From assembly GCA_007922225.1 (NCBI GenBank), contig ML680037.1, positions 4,570,876 to 4,634,875 of the forward strand: a DNA stretch of 64,000 bases, in the 5' to 3' direction. The notes below the pieces were generated by a model. It saw nothing but the letters and a program-made list of their open reading frames with translations. It ran no database searches and had not been told where the DNA came from. A program made the position numbers and the translations under genes. Of this stretch, positions 13,580 through 24,260 are shown one piece after another; the first letter of the stretch is position 1, and every line of letters begins with the position of its first letter. The DNA is from Emydura subglobosa. Lineage: Eukaryota; Chordata; Testudines; Chelidae.

Positions 13580-15338
13580 AGAGACTCACGCCCAGATCCA
13601 CAATAAATCATAGAGGCTTAAGTTCAATATTTAGGCGCCATCGAGATCAATCCTCTGTTCAGCTGCCACCTAACCCTGGAGGCTCCTAAAGTCCCTCAGT
13701 GCCTAAATATCATGAAAGTCTCCTAGGCACCTAAGTTTCTGCTTGTAGGCATGTGCACAACACTTAAGTCTAGGTGCTTGGACGCTTATCTTGATCAGGA
13801 TACTCTAACCATGTGAAAGTAGACATTGTCTGAAATTTCCCACCTCTCAGGTGGCAGCCCCAACCACTGGACTATAGAGTCATTCTCTCTCTCTCTGGCC
13901 CAATGACTATTTAATTATTTATGTACAGCTGAACAGCTTCAACAGCAGAGAGTGAGGGAGTCCCCCATCAGAACATAGAATCATAGAATATTAGAGTTGG
14001 AAGGGACCTCAGGAGGTCATCTAGTCCAACCCCCTGCTCGAAGCAGGACCAACCCCAACTAAACCACCCCAGCCATGGCTTTGTCAAGCTGCACTTTAAA
14101 AACCTCTAAGGATGGAGATTACACTACCTCCTTAGGTAACCCATTCCAGTGTTTCACCACCCTCCTAGTGAAAAAGTTTTTCCTAATATCCAACCTAGAC
14201 CTCCCCCACTGCAACTTGAGACCATTGCTCCTAGTTCTGTCATCTTCTACTACTACTGAGAACAGCCTAGCTCCATCCTCCCTGGAACCCCCTTTCAGGT
14301 AGTTAAAGGCTGCTATCAAATCCCCCCTCATTCTTCTTTTTTGCAGACTAAACAAGCTTAGTTTCCTCAGCCTCTCCTTATAAGTCAGGTGCTCCAGCCC
14401 CTTAATCATTTTTGTTGCCCTCTGCTGGACTGTGTCTGATTTGTCCACATCCTTTCTGTAGTGGGGGGCCCAAAACTGGACACAATGCTCCAAATGTGGC
14501 TTCACCAATGCTGAATAGAGAGGAATAATCACTTCCCTCGATCTGCTGGCACACCATAGTCCCGTGGGTAGGGCACTCATCTGAGAGGTGGCAGTTCCCT
14601 CTCGTCAGGCAGGGGGAGGAAGTGGACCCACATCCCAGGTGAGTTCCCTAATCACTGCGCTAAAGGTTATAAGGGGGGAGTCATAGTCATCGTCCTCCCT
14701 CGGCTGTTTTGGGTAGATTTAGGGGTCTACTGCTGCCTTCTTACAGAAACTGTAAGGTGCCTTGGTGCCTGACTCCAAGAAAGGGATCCCAGCTGTGGAT
14801 CGTGAGTGGATATAGGTGCCTAACTACTTGAGTGGGGTGCTTAGAATACATCCCACTCCTCGGCATCTGCTATTGGCAAGCTCAGGTAGCTCCCGACCTA
14901 TGGTGCTGCAGTGGCGTAGCTATACGTGGCCCTTGGTGGGCCACAGCCCACCCACTTTGAAAGTAGGCCCACCCAACCAGATTTTCATCCTGTGTTTTTA
15001 TCAGCCACTGTAAAACATGATTTTAAACCATTACATGTTAGTGACAAATCACAGGCATTATTCCAAAGTGTAGGGGAGGGTTCTTTTGTTTAAATATAAT
15101 CAAGCAGACAGATTTTGATTGGTAAATGACTTTATCCATTAGTTGCTGTAATGCAATTCCCAGTATTGTGAGCGGGTGCTGGCTTTTATGGGTCTCATTC
15201 TCAGGCACTTGACTCTCCCCATGCATTGCATAGGAAGCCTGAGCACCTAATTTGGGGTTTGTGACTTCTTCTGGGTGACTATGCGCCTAAAACTTAGGTG
15301 CTGCAACACCTAAAACCTTTTGTGGGCTTGGGCCTCAG
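13580..15338. mobile_element. Long foldback (terminally inverted) element with tRNA-like arms, interrupted by CR1
   Basis: The left end ('cgcccagatccacaata', then 'aggcttaagttcaatattta') and the right end (complement of 'ccttttgtgggcttgggcc' near 15315-15334) are imperfect inverted repeats. Both arms contain repeated 'gtgcctaa/ttaggcac' motifs typical of a reptile foldback family. Towards the centre, the left arm (13860-13885) has 'aaccactggactatagagtc' and the right arm (14555-14592) has 'ccatagtcccgtgggtaggg', which are complementary tRNA-like stretches. A CR1 3' fragment (13973-14552) sits in the loop and splits the element. No coding capacity of its own was seen. The superfamily is not established. 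Confidence 0.6.
13973..14552 (-). mobile_element. CR1 LINE, 5'-truncated 3' end
   Basis: Read on the - strand, this is the 3' end of a CR1 non-LTR retrotransposon. The last part of ORF2 (14119 to about 14550) is open and includes '[19 protein letters not shown]', '[14 protein letters not shown]'-like and '[13 protein letters not shown]' segments, characteristic of the ORF2 tail after the reverse transcriptase domain. It ends in TAA at 14119-14121. The short 3' UTR carries the CR1 signature complement of 'ggaagggacctcaggaggtc' and ends in the ATTCTATG-type repeat (complement of 'catagaatcatagaat'). The copy lacks the endonuclease and RT catalytic core, so it cannot move. It has inserted inside the foldback element at 13580-15338. 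The uninterrupted 430 bp frame suggests a fairly young copy. Confidence 0.92.
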
Positions 15339-16267
15339 TTCTTAGAAAGCTTTTCTTCATGCTTTTCTTCATGCCTGAGGATTTCAGATTTATTTGGTAT
15401 CAAACAGTGTTAGAGTACACCAAAGCGGAATGAGAGTTGTTGGAGTTTGCTGTGTTAGGTCATTTACAGTGCCCTGAATGTTTGATTCTGGACATTTTCT
15501 TTGTTTTTTTGTTTTGTTTTGTGAGGGAGAGGTTGAGTTTTCGGTTTTTGGGTTTTTTTTTTTTGTTTGTTTGGTTTGGTTTGATTTGGTTTTTGCACTA
15601 GGAATATGATAAATTGCCTTCCTTAACTCAGACCAAAATCTAGCTTCAATTTCTTTAAGATCCCTTTTGATGAGAGAGAATTTGAGTGCATGTTTACAAA
15701 TCTGCTTATGAATTGTCCTCATTCTACTATGCCTGCATGTGTCAGGTGAGTTGCATAGCAGGATAGTTGCACAGAAAATGACATTAGCAGTTGAGTCTGA
15801 TATTTTTGCCAACATCTTTTTGAGGTTCTGCAAGAACTTAACATTATTGTTTATAATGATAATGACATCTAGTTATTAAAGTCAAATTAGATTTCTGTGT
15901 GCAGTTTTTCTAGCCTGATCTTTCTGTTGCCAGTACACACTTTCCCCTTCCTCACCACCCATCACTTACACCTGTAAAAACAGCTGTCACTGTTGAAAGG
16001 ACTGGTCTGGAGGTTGGTTTGTTGGTTTTTTTGTGCTAATTTTGTCAAGACACTTCTCTAAATTGGCATAAAAAGAAATGCTTGGGCCGCAGACTGGACT
16101 GATGTAGTAGCATGTTGCCCAGCAACACAGCATTAAATGTTTCTTTTGACTTTGAGAGTTTCCTAACTTTGTAAGCACTGGAATGGATCCCTCTGTATTA
16201 ATGATGCTACTTTTTGAGATTGCATTAACAATATTATCAGAACTTCTCTTTTGGAAAGGTTTTATAC

Positions 16268-16560
16268 TTAGGCCTGGTCTACATCTAAAACTTAGATCAA
16301 CTTAGCTGTGTCGCTCAGGGATGTAAAAAATGTTTGCATTCTGAGCTCTGTTGTTAGGTCAGCCTAACCCCCGGTGTAGATGTGGTTGGGTTGATGGAAG
16401 AATTCTTCTGTTCACCTAGTTACTGCCTCTTGGTGAGGTGGATTACCTACATCGATGGAAAACCCCCTTCTGTTGATATAGGAAGTATCTGTACTACAGT
16501 GCTATTGCTGCACTGATGCAGTGCTGTTGCTGGTCTGCTGTAGTGTAGACATACCCTTAG
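16268..16560 (+). mobile_element. MITE (copy A), non-autonomous DNA transposon
   Basis: The element starts 'ttaggcctggtctacatcta' and ends 'gtagtgtagacatacccttag', giving imperfect terminal inverted repeats that share GTCTACA. The internal sequence 'gaagaattcttctgttcacc' is shared with a second, oppositely oriented copy 130 bp downstream. It has no open reading frame. It probably belongs to the abundant reptile family with GGTCTACAC ends. The superfamily is left open because the target duplication is not clear. Confidence 0.7.
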
Positions 16561-16687
16561 GATGTTACATTTTAGCCGAATATGTCTATATGGCTAAATT
16601 TCAAAGGCAAGATGTGTAAATTATGGTCTAAATGTTTGGGGATATTAAATTAGGCAAGTGGAAAGGTGTATATTTATATATCCACTT

Positions 16688-16912
16688 TAAGGTATAGTTT
16701 TTGTTGTTAGCAGGAATGGAAGTGTTTTTTCTGTCATTAGTAAATCCACCCCTCAAGAGGCAGTAGCTAGGTTGACAGAAGAATTCTTCAGTTGACCTAC
16801 TGTTGTCTTAGGTTGGCTTAAATACGTGTCTCAGGGGTTTGTGATATTTTTTTTCATAACCCCTGAGAAACATAGGCTGAGGTAAGTTTTAGGTGTAGGC
16901 CAGGTCTTGGTT
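16688..16912 (-). mobile_element. MITE (copy B), inverted relative to copy A
   Basis: The reverse complement of this stretch aligns with copy A. It has 'gaagaattcttctgtcaacc' and 'agctactgcctcttgaggg' in the same order, plus a CTCAGGGG-type centre flanked by a GGCCTGG-like end. It is the same family inserted in the opposite direction. The ends are more decayed than in copy A, so limits are approximate. Confidence 0.6.
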
Positions 16913-17225
16913 TAGACAGGTCCAAGCATTCTGAGAGAAGTGTGAGTAGTAATCTAATTCCTTTAGTTTCCCTTTAATTCTGAAGCCTAGCCAAGTGAGG
17001 TTCTCATGGCACTATCATAGTGACATTCAAGAAAGCAAGATGAAGCTGTCGTCCTTTGGAGGCACGGCACTGGAGGTTTTATTAGAATGAATGGCAATTT
17101 ATTTTATGTAATGTTCTTATGTTGGCTGTTCTTCACTATTGCAGACTGCATCTGTTTTCCTTCTTTAGGAGTACTCTATATCCCTTTTATAATTTCTTCT
17201 GATTTTTGTGTGTGTGTTTTGCCAG

Positions 17226-17379
17226 GGGGAAATCTTCTAGGACGATTACTTTTGATCAGTTTAAGGAAGCTCTTCAAGAACTCTCCAAGAAACGATTTAA
17301 AGACAAGAGCAATGAGGAAGCGGTTCAAGAAATACATAAGCTAATCGAAGGAAAAGCCCCGATCATATCTGGAGTAACG
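17226..17379 (+). CDS. TPPP: TPPP penultimate coding exon (partial gene)
   Basis: This exon encodes 51 residues, from [16 protein letters not shown] to [10 protein letters not shown], inside the p25-alpha domain. TPPP binds tubulin, bundles microtubules and promotes their polymerisation, mainly in oligodendrocyte cytoplasm. It is preceded by a pyrimidine/GT-rich tract and AG (acceptor ending 17225) and followed by GTACAG (donor at 17380). The first base completes a codon from the previous exon, so the upstream intron is phase 2, and the exon ends on a codon boundary. The segments [24 protein letters not shown] and [11 protein letters not shown] fit TPPP better than my recollection of its paralogues TPPP2 and TPPP3. 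It matches about residues 105-155 of the roughly 219-residue human protein. The preceding coding exon was not found in the window. Confidence 0.93.
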
Positions 17380-17460
17380 GTACAGTAGTACTTTAATAGT
17401 GACATACACTAAATTTCACTCCCCTTTCCAAAGCTGTTTCCTTTTAGGAGCCTAAAGATT

Positions 17461-17900
17461 GACTCAGAGACTCTAAGATCAGAAGGGACTATCATGATCA
17501 TCTAGTCTGGCCTCCTGCACACTGCAGGCCACAGAACCTAACCCACCCACTCCTGTAATAGACTCCTAACCTCTGGCTGAGTTACTGAAGTCCTCAAAAC
17601 ATGGTTTAAAGACTTCAAGTTACAGTGAATCCATCATTTAGACTAGCTTAAACCTACAAGAGACCTGTGCCCCACACTGCAGTGGAAGACTAAAAATCTG
17701 CCAATCTGACCTAGGGGAAAATTCCTTCCTGATCCCAATTATGGGGATCAGTTATGCCCTGAGCATGTGGGCAAGACCCATCAGCCAGGCACCTGGGAAA
17801 GAATTCTCTGTAGTAACTCAGAGTCCTCCCCATCTAGTGTCCCATCACCAGCCGTTGGAGATATTTGCTGCTGAGATTAACTGGGAACTGGCAATGGGCC
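17461..17900 (-). mobile_element. CR1-like LINE 3' untranslated region
   Basis: The left end reads 'agatcagaagggactatcat' then 'gatcatctagtctggcctcc', the complement of a CR1-type 3' end, so the element lies on the - strand. The body has 'ctgccaatctgacctagggg', 'aaattccttcctgatccc' and 'tgagcatgtgggcaagaccc', which I recognise from a reptile CR1 subfamily different from the copy at 13973. No ORF2 sequence is included. Confidence 0.7.
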
Positions 17901-18599
17901 TGCCTGAAATGTTTGTGCAATATCTCAGTATCACACTATTACATACCCCTCCTAGACAGTACTATGCTGCTCAGTACTACCCAATAAGAAAGGAAAGTCA
18001 AAATAATAGAGAGCTCTAGCATGTGCTCTGAGCAGAGAAATGTTAGTTGTAAATTGTGCTGCAAGAAAAATGGGAGTTAAATACAAGACTTGTTAAACAA
18101 TTTTAAAGAGTTTTGATTAAATCCACAAACCAAAAGAAAGCAAGGACTTAAGTCTTAAAGTAAACCTAGCATACCATAAGAGCCATGTGGACATGAGAAT
18201 GTTAAGGGCACTGTTCTCAGTTTTGTATGGTCCGTTCTTAAATCTTTTTCCTCCCCCTAAGACTGTGAGATCCATAATGTTGTTCAGTATTTTTGATATT
18301 GGTAGGGATGCTGTTAGTTTAGTCCCAATAAATAGGTTTTGGGTAACAAAAACAAGTTTTACAAAGCCTACTGTTGATAGACTTATTTATTTTTAATGTC
18401 AAGTTTGCTTGCTTTCCTCCTCTCCACCCCAAAAAGTAAGCATTTCCCTACTGTTTTAACCCAAATAAAGCAGCATTGTGCCAGTATGAGAACCAGAAAG
18501 TGAAACTGGCACAGTTACACTGTTCATTTATTTTCACTATCAAAACTGAGTGAAATGCAAAAATTAAATAGACCGCATATGTGGTAAAAAGTAACGTAG

Positions 18600-18735
18600 G
18601 TCCAGTTTTTGGAAGATTCTGAAAAGCATGCCTAAATGTAAGTATCTGAGTACTCCCACTGTAGTTAAGTCAATGGGAAAATTCACTCGCTTACAGTAAG
18701 GCATGTGTTCAACTCTTACTGAATTTGAGCCTAGG
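18600..18735. repeat. Hairpin MITE-like remnant
   Basis: Contains 'catgcctaaatgtaagtatc' and then, mirrored, 'cttacagtaaggcatgtg', with 'gtcaatggga' between. It is a decayed palindrome of the same general type as those at 34310 and 41600. Confidence 0.45.
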
Positions 18736-20020
18736 TCTTTTAATCAAAACTTTAATTTTAAACACTCTTTCCAAGGAGAGGTTCTAGGACAAATGCCAAT
18801 ACACAGTGGGCCTTTCTAGTGAAGAGAGACAGATTTATGAAGATTTCTCTCTCTGATCCTTATAGCATTTATCAGGTTTTTACAGGATCTTTGAAATCTG
18901 TGATAGCTATAATCATGACACTGTAGTTCTAAGGTTCAGTTCAATTAATTTAGGGCCAAATCTTGTTTTTGTTTTAAATCAGTAGTAACTTTGTAATTGA
19001 CTTAAATGGATTAAGTGTTTCACCCTTTATTGTATTTTACAACTGCCAAAATTATATTGTGTTTCAGCCTCAATGAAGTGCTTAACATCGTGAATGTATT
19101 AACTAACTCGCTTCTTCATACAAGGATTCTTGCTTCTATTTGTACACATTCTGTAAAGCTTACTCCAAACCCCTTCTAATCTTTGGTGTTGTCAGTAATT
19201 AGGTACTTAAATGAACAATCTAATAATGCACACATACCTACTTCCTGCATGTGTTGAGGGGCATTGAGTGATTTGCAGAGGTACGGTGTAGCACTGTGGA
19301 AGTGCTTAATATTCTTACTGAGATATGCCAACACAGTGGTGGAGGTACGCAGTCAGAATGAGTCTTGCCTGCATTGTTCCCTCTTGTATCTGCGAGCTAT
19401 TGTATAGATAATATGGGGGGGAAAGAATGGAAATGTGGGCCAATTTTAATTAGAAGAGGTAGACCTGAAAAGTAGTTTTTATTCCATTAAGCAGGACTTC
19501 TAAATTGACACATTTAACAGCTGCAACTCCGATGGGATCCTGTGGCTCTTAAAATATGCTGTGAGGAGCTCTCCCTCATTGCTTTGGAGAGGGTTTTGAT
19601 CGAGATGGAACCCAGTTTTATTCTGTCCCCCTGAATGTTGAAGGAGGGGTTAAAACATGCCTGTTGTTCTTGATGACCATGAGGGATTACAGATGCAACA
19701 ACCCATAATGTCTTGTAAACCTGAGTTGGAAGCTTTCCACGGTGATCTGTCTACTAATCGAGTAACACCAGGTACTTTCCTCAAACATTAGGTTTTTAGA
19801 AGAAAAGCTTATTCTGAGAGCTGACAGCAAGAGTACCATGTAATTGAAGTACACAGTTGTTGGCAATGGCACCCAGAAAGGATTTGATCTAACCAGCTCT
19901 TCATGCCAGCCTAGTTTAATGGGAGAGATACCATTATGCAGAGAGGAGCCATACATTTTAAGTTTTTAGTGGAGAGGCCAGTGAAATATTTTCCAAGGGT
20001 TACTTTTTTGTTTTAAGTTC

Positions 20021-20152
20021 CAGAGGGGTAGCCGTGTTAGTCTGTATACAGCAAAAACAACGAGAGTCCTGTAGCACTTTAAAGACTAACTCATTTAATT
20101 TCTGCAGGAAATTAAATTTGTTAGTCTTTAAAGTGCTACAGGGCTCTCGTTG
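20021..20152. mobile_element. Penelope-like element fragments arranged as a hairpin
   Basis: The left part, 20021-20100, begins 'aggggtagccgtgttagtct' and continues 'cagcaaaaacaacgagagtc', the terminal sequence of a reptile repeat that I associate with Penelope-like retroelements. The right part, 20109-20152, is the reverse complement of its last 43 bp, separated by about 8 bp ('tctgcagg'). Arms match at about 39 of 43 positions by eye. The hammerhead-like part (CTGATGA ... GAAA) expected in longer copies is not present here. Confidence 0.7.
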
Positions 20153-23100
20153 ATGGGTTTTTTTTTGTTTTGTTTTAGTTTTCTGTTGCTTTGGCTGTTC
20201 ATGTTTTAATGGAGTTTGTGTGTGCATGTCAGGGCTGTGCATTCAGTTCTGCTGAAAACAGAATTAATCTGTATTTCTTGGCATGTGTATTTGTTGGTCC
20301 TTTTAGGATTCAGGGAGCCATTTGGGGGGGCCCAAATAATACTTTGGGCATATCTCACTATTTCAGTTACTGGATGATGGAAATAATACAAAGTGGGGCT
20401 CATATGTTGGTAGACTTCAGTGGAAGATCAAGGGCTTTTGATGGTTCACCTTCTTGGGTTGAGTTTTGGCCGAGGTTTTCTATGCTGGGGCACATCTATT
20501 TTAAATGAATACCCATTCTCCCTTAAGGAGTTCTCTGCTTCAGCAGTGAGATCTACAAGTCCTTAATTTTGAGGTTGGAGGATGCTGGGCACTGGAACTC
20601 TCACTATAAGGGATTCATATTTTTTTTTTCTTCAGAATGTTTTTGGAATGACCAAATTATTTGTTGATTGATACAAAGCAGCCAGATACTAAGATGAGTG
20701 GAAATGTTGATCTGTAATCTGGAATGTGAGATGCATCAGAAGTCCTGCAAAACATTATAAAATGGTTATGCATTGCAAACAAGGTGTGTTGGAATGATTT
20801 TTGTGCAAGGGTTTTCTCTCATGTTGACAGAACAGAAATGGAAACTGAAATTGCAATGGATGGTTCAGTTGTTTGGGAGAGTGGAGAGGTAATTCTTGGG
20901 AGACCAGAGAATACTATAAATTAATTCCATTCCAACTTTGGTGGTGAAAGAGGTAAGGTGTATTTTGGAAAAGTGCCTGTGATAAATCAAGGTGATCCAG
21001 ACTTTATCATGGGTCTTTTGTGGCTCTCAGCACTTTATCTACCCATTCTACACCAAGAAGCTCTTGATATTTCAGACAATGCCTTGGGCAGTTTAATTTG
21101 GCAGTCTAGAATGGATTCTATCCAGGACTAGAAGTTTAACTCTGCCCTGCTGGAAAATGCTGGATTCAATAACTTAATGAATCAATTTTTTTTTAAGTGA
21201 AGCTCCATTCAGCTTTGTGCAGTTCCAGGTTGGGGTAATTGCATGTGCAAATGGGTATTTGCTAGATAAAGCCCAAATATATAGGCACATACATGCACAT
21301 ACTTTTTTGTGATTGAAAATATTCAGTAGGTGATGGATCATAAAATGGTGTCTCGAAAATAAAAGATCAGTTGTATGTGAACTATTGTCTTTAGACAAAT
21401 TTAGCTAAAGGCAACTTATAACTAAAAAAACCTAAATGCGGCTAATTATCATACAGTTCAAGCAGTTGGAAGCCAATTGGAAGGGTTGCTAAATTAAAGA
21501 GCAAAACTGTTTGCCTGCTCTTCAGCTGAAAACCATCACTATGAAAGAGAAGATAGACAAGTGGCTTGCCAAGTGCTACTTTTTTGTTTTTTAGGCACAA
21601 GTGGGATAAGCACATAACTTCATACCTGTCTTCAAACGTTATCAGACGCTATTTACATCAGAAACAAACAATGACCCAAAGGCCCTACAGCAAGAAGTAA
21701 AACTCCTTTAACTTAGTGGGATGAGGAGATCATTAGATCACTCCAGTTAAATAAAAATCCTTGAAGCACTGAAGGAAGAGGGAAATTTAGATGCTTGGTC
21801 TAAGGGCTGGCTTCTCTTCCAAGTTCTGTCACTGCCATAACACCCAAGCATCATCCTTCTCAGGCAGCTGGACAACTCAACCCCTTATTCAGAAGAGGAG
21901 TTTCCTGTCCACTTCTAGGAAAGTAATGATGAATGTATTGGGAAACTAGGTAAAAACCCTTCTTTTGTGTGAGCTACAGACCTGTAGCCCCCTCACCAGT
22001 AATTGTAAAGCACTGGCTAAAGTTCAAGTTATCAGGCTGAATTCCTGTTTGAACTAATACCCCTGGCCCATGTAGGATTTAAAACCAATTTACTCCAGAC
22101 AAAGAGAGATATGTTTAAGATTACATAGTAATATTTTAGACTATGAAATATTTCCTAGATTGTAAAATCTTTGGGCCAGGGATCATACCTTCTTCTACAT
22201 TTCAAAAAAGCCTACTCAGAACAAATAAAGAAGAGTGGATAAAGTTATAGCCCACCTGGCAAAACAAAATCAGAGCTAAAGAAATTTGCCTTAATTTCAA
22301 ACATGCATGCTAATTACTAATGTAAATTTTTACAGAAGAGGAATCTATGCAGGGGCAGCTGTTTCTTTGCTCCATGCTGTATGGTGCAGATGTGCTACTG
22401 AGAAGTTAACATGCTCCCACCTACTTATTTTCCCTGGAGCAATTGCCAGCCCATACTTAGTTTTGTCCATGGCTGCAGACACAACACTTTGATAGAGTAA
22501 GTTGGATACACAACCTCACATTCAAGGAGTTTTGTTGGAATTTGGAACATATCATTAGCCAGCTGAAAAACCTGTATAAATATCCCACAGGTTTACTTGT
22601 AACAAACTAGTGTGCACTGCGTCCCTTTCATTTGAAGGCAAGAGTTCCTCTTTTCCTTGCTTGCATCAGAATAGCCGTTATGAAGAAGCAATACAGGGTA
22701 CTCAGCTTAGTTTTCTGGAGGCTAAAATAAGTCTATGTAATCAACCACATGCTTGCTTTGAAAAAAATCACATTCAGGCCTCCTGCTTTACACATACTTT
22801 GGATATATTTTTTAGTCCAAGCTTAATATAAGTGTAGTTAAGTCAGAAGCCATAGCTTTGCACACCAAGTGATTTGAAGACCAATATTTCTCATGGACTA
22901 CTTAATTCTTTTAAATACCTGAATATTAAAAGAACGGTACCTTAACAAAATCATGCTCTGTGGTATCTCTACTGACCTCTGACAGACGAGACCTGGAAAG
23001 ATGAAAGTCCTTGTCTTTGTAGAAAAACAGACCTGTTTGAAAATTTTACATTTTATCATGATGATTATTTTGTCCATGTCTTTCCAATCACACATTCCAA

Positions 23101-23378
23101 TGCCCTTTGTTTCATGAATGTAGAAAAGTATTTTACTCTTATGTTAACCAAGAATTCATTAGAAGAAAATGAATTTGGCCAAAGGAGCATCTTGCGTATC
23201 CAAAATTTATATAGCAGCAAGTCTGAAATTCTCTGGATCGATCTTTTAATAAGGATAAGATACCCGGGGCCAGAGCCCGAGGGAGGACCCCAGCAGCCTG
23301 AATGGACCAAACCAGGCCCAGCAGCTAAGTCTGCCTGGCAATAAAGGAACTGGGCCGCGATAGGACCGCCCAGCCAGC

Positions 23379-23428
23379 CCAATCAGTGGCTGCGGGGCAG
23401 AACCCCCACTGGAAGGGGCGGTATAAAA
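23379..23428 (+). promoter_or_regulatory. Candidate core promoter of the GC-rich element (CCAAT + TATA)
   Basis: CCAAT at 23379-23383 ('gcccaatcagtgg') is followed by 'ggggcggtataaaaggccgg', with a GC box-like GGGGCGG directly before TATAAAA at 23422-23428. The spacing (about 40 bp from CCAAT to TATA) fits a polymerase II core promoter and predicts initiation near 23455. The open frame of the element starts 22 bp later. Confidence 0.5.
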
Positions 23429-23476
23429 GGCCGGCCCCAGGGCTCAGTCTGGGAGAGATCGCTGCCGGAGACAGAC

Positions 23477-24028
23477 ATGCTGCTCTGCTGTCAGAGGTCT
23501 AGGCCAGAACCGAGCCACCGACCAACCCTGGCCCCTCCCGGGCCTGGAGATTGGGTAGGGCCCTCACGGAGCTGGACCAGGCAACCTGGCCAGAGCAACT
23601 GGACCGAGCCACCGGAGCCCTGGGACGGGGCGGAGACCCCGGAGCAACCCGGGTGGAGGATACCCCCCAAGGCCGGACGGGACTTGGAGGAGCTGCCAGA
23701 AGCCGAGCCCTTCCCCACATCAAACAACCTAGAGGAGCTGCCCCTCGAGGAGGAGCTCCCCGCACTGCCACCCGTGGATGAGGAGGGACTGACGGGCCTA
23801 TCCTGGACCGAGTACCCCCGTGATACTGAGGAGACAGGTACTGGGGCCAGCAGGGAGGAAGTAGCCCAGGGGCAGCCAAAGCCTGTGGCTGAATCTGAGG
23901 CCTGGTCAGTGTGTTGTGGCGGGAGCCCTGCTGGCACAGTGGCAACCGCTTTTGCCACTGCTAGGGCCCTGGGCTGGGACGCAGTGGAGACAGGTGGGCC
24001 TGCGTCCCCCTCCCCTCCCCTTTCCTAG
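23477..24028 (+). CDS. Hypothetical Pro/Glu-rich protein in the GC-rich element
   Basis: An ATG-initiated frame of 183 codons, MLLCCQRSRPEP to SPSPPLS. It is low in complexity: rich in Pro, Glu, Gly and Trp, with an acidic stretch around residues 70-105 (EELPEAEPF, LEELPLEEELPALPPVDEEG). No domain, membrane segment or zinc knuckle is visible. The frame lies just behind a TATA box inside a probable retroelement, so it may be a degenerate gag-like leader frame. The opposite strand is also open over much of it, as expected for GC-rich DNA, so coding is not established. Confidence 0.25.
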   Translation: MLLCCQRSRPEPSHRPTLAPPGPGDWVGPSRSWTRQPGQSNWTEPPEPWDGAETPEQPGWRIPPKAGRDLEELPEAEPFPTSNNLEELPLEEELPALPPVDEEGLTGLSWTEYPRDTEETGTGASREEVAQGQPKPVAESEAWSVCCGGSPAGTVATAFATARALGWDAVETGGPASPSPPLS

Positions 24029-24081
24029 CCACCCCAGGGAGAACCTCCTTCTCCCTACCACTCCAGACAGCGAACCCAATG

Positions 24082-24260
24082 CTGGCTTACTCGCCTGCCC
24101 TGCCTGAGGGTCAGGGCATTAAACTGCTTGCTCACCCTGCCTAAGGGTTAGAGCAATTGGCTCCTTGCTCGCCCGCCCTGCCTGAGGGCCAGAGCGATAG
24201 ACTGCGTGCCCGCTCGTCCTGCCTGAGGGCCAGAGCGATAGACTGCTTGCTTGCCGAAAG
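24082..24260 (+). repeat. Tandem repeat, about 41 bp unit, 4.4 copies
   Basis: Units start at 24082, 24124, 24161, 24202 and 24243 (spacings 42, 37, 41, 41). Each begins CT(G/C)(C/G)(T/G)T and carries 'ctgcctgagggccagagcga' or a close variant. The last two full units are almost identical, so expansion was recent. It lies in the 3' part of the GC-rich retroelement-like block. Confidence 0.9.

Noticed and set aside
14555..14600. tRNA gene
   Set aside because: The tRNA-like stretch is part of the foldback arms. No full cloverleaf or B box was seen.
15390..15833. 147-residue minus-strand open frame
   Set aside because: Lys/Asn/Thr-rich translation of a T/G-rich simple-repeat-like stretch, with no domain or splice context.
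23491..23958. Minus-strand open frames opposite the GC-rich ORF
   Set aside because: GC-rich DNA keeps all frames open. The composition is Ser/Gly/Pro-rich low complexity, with no promoter on that strand.
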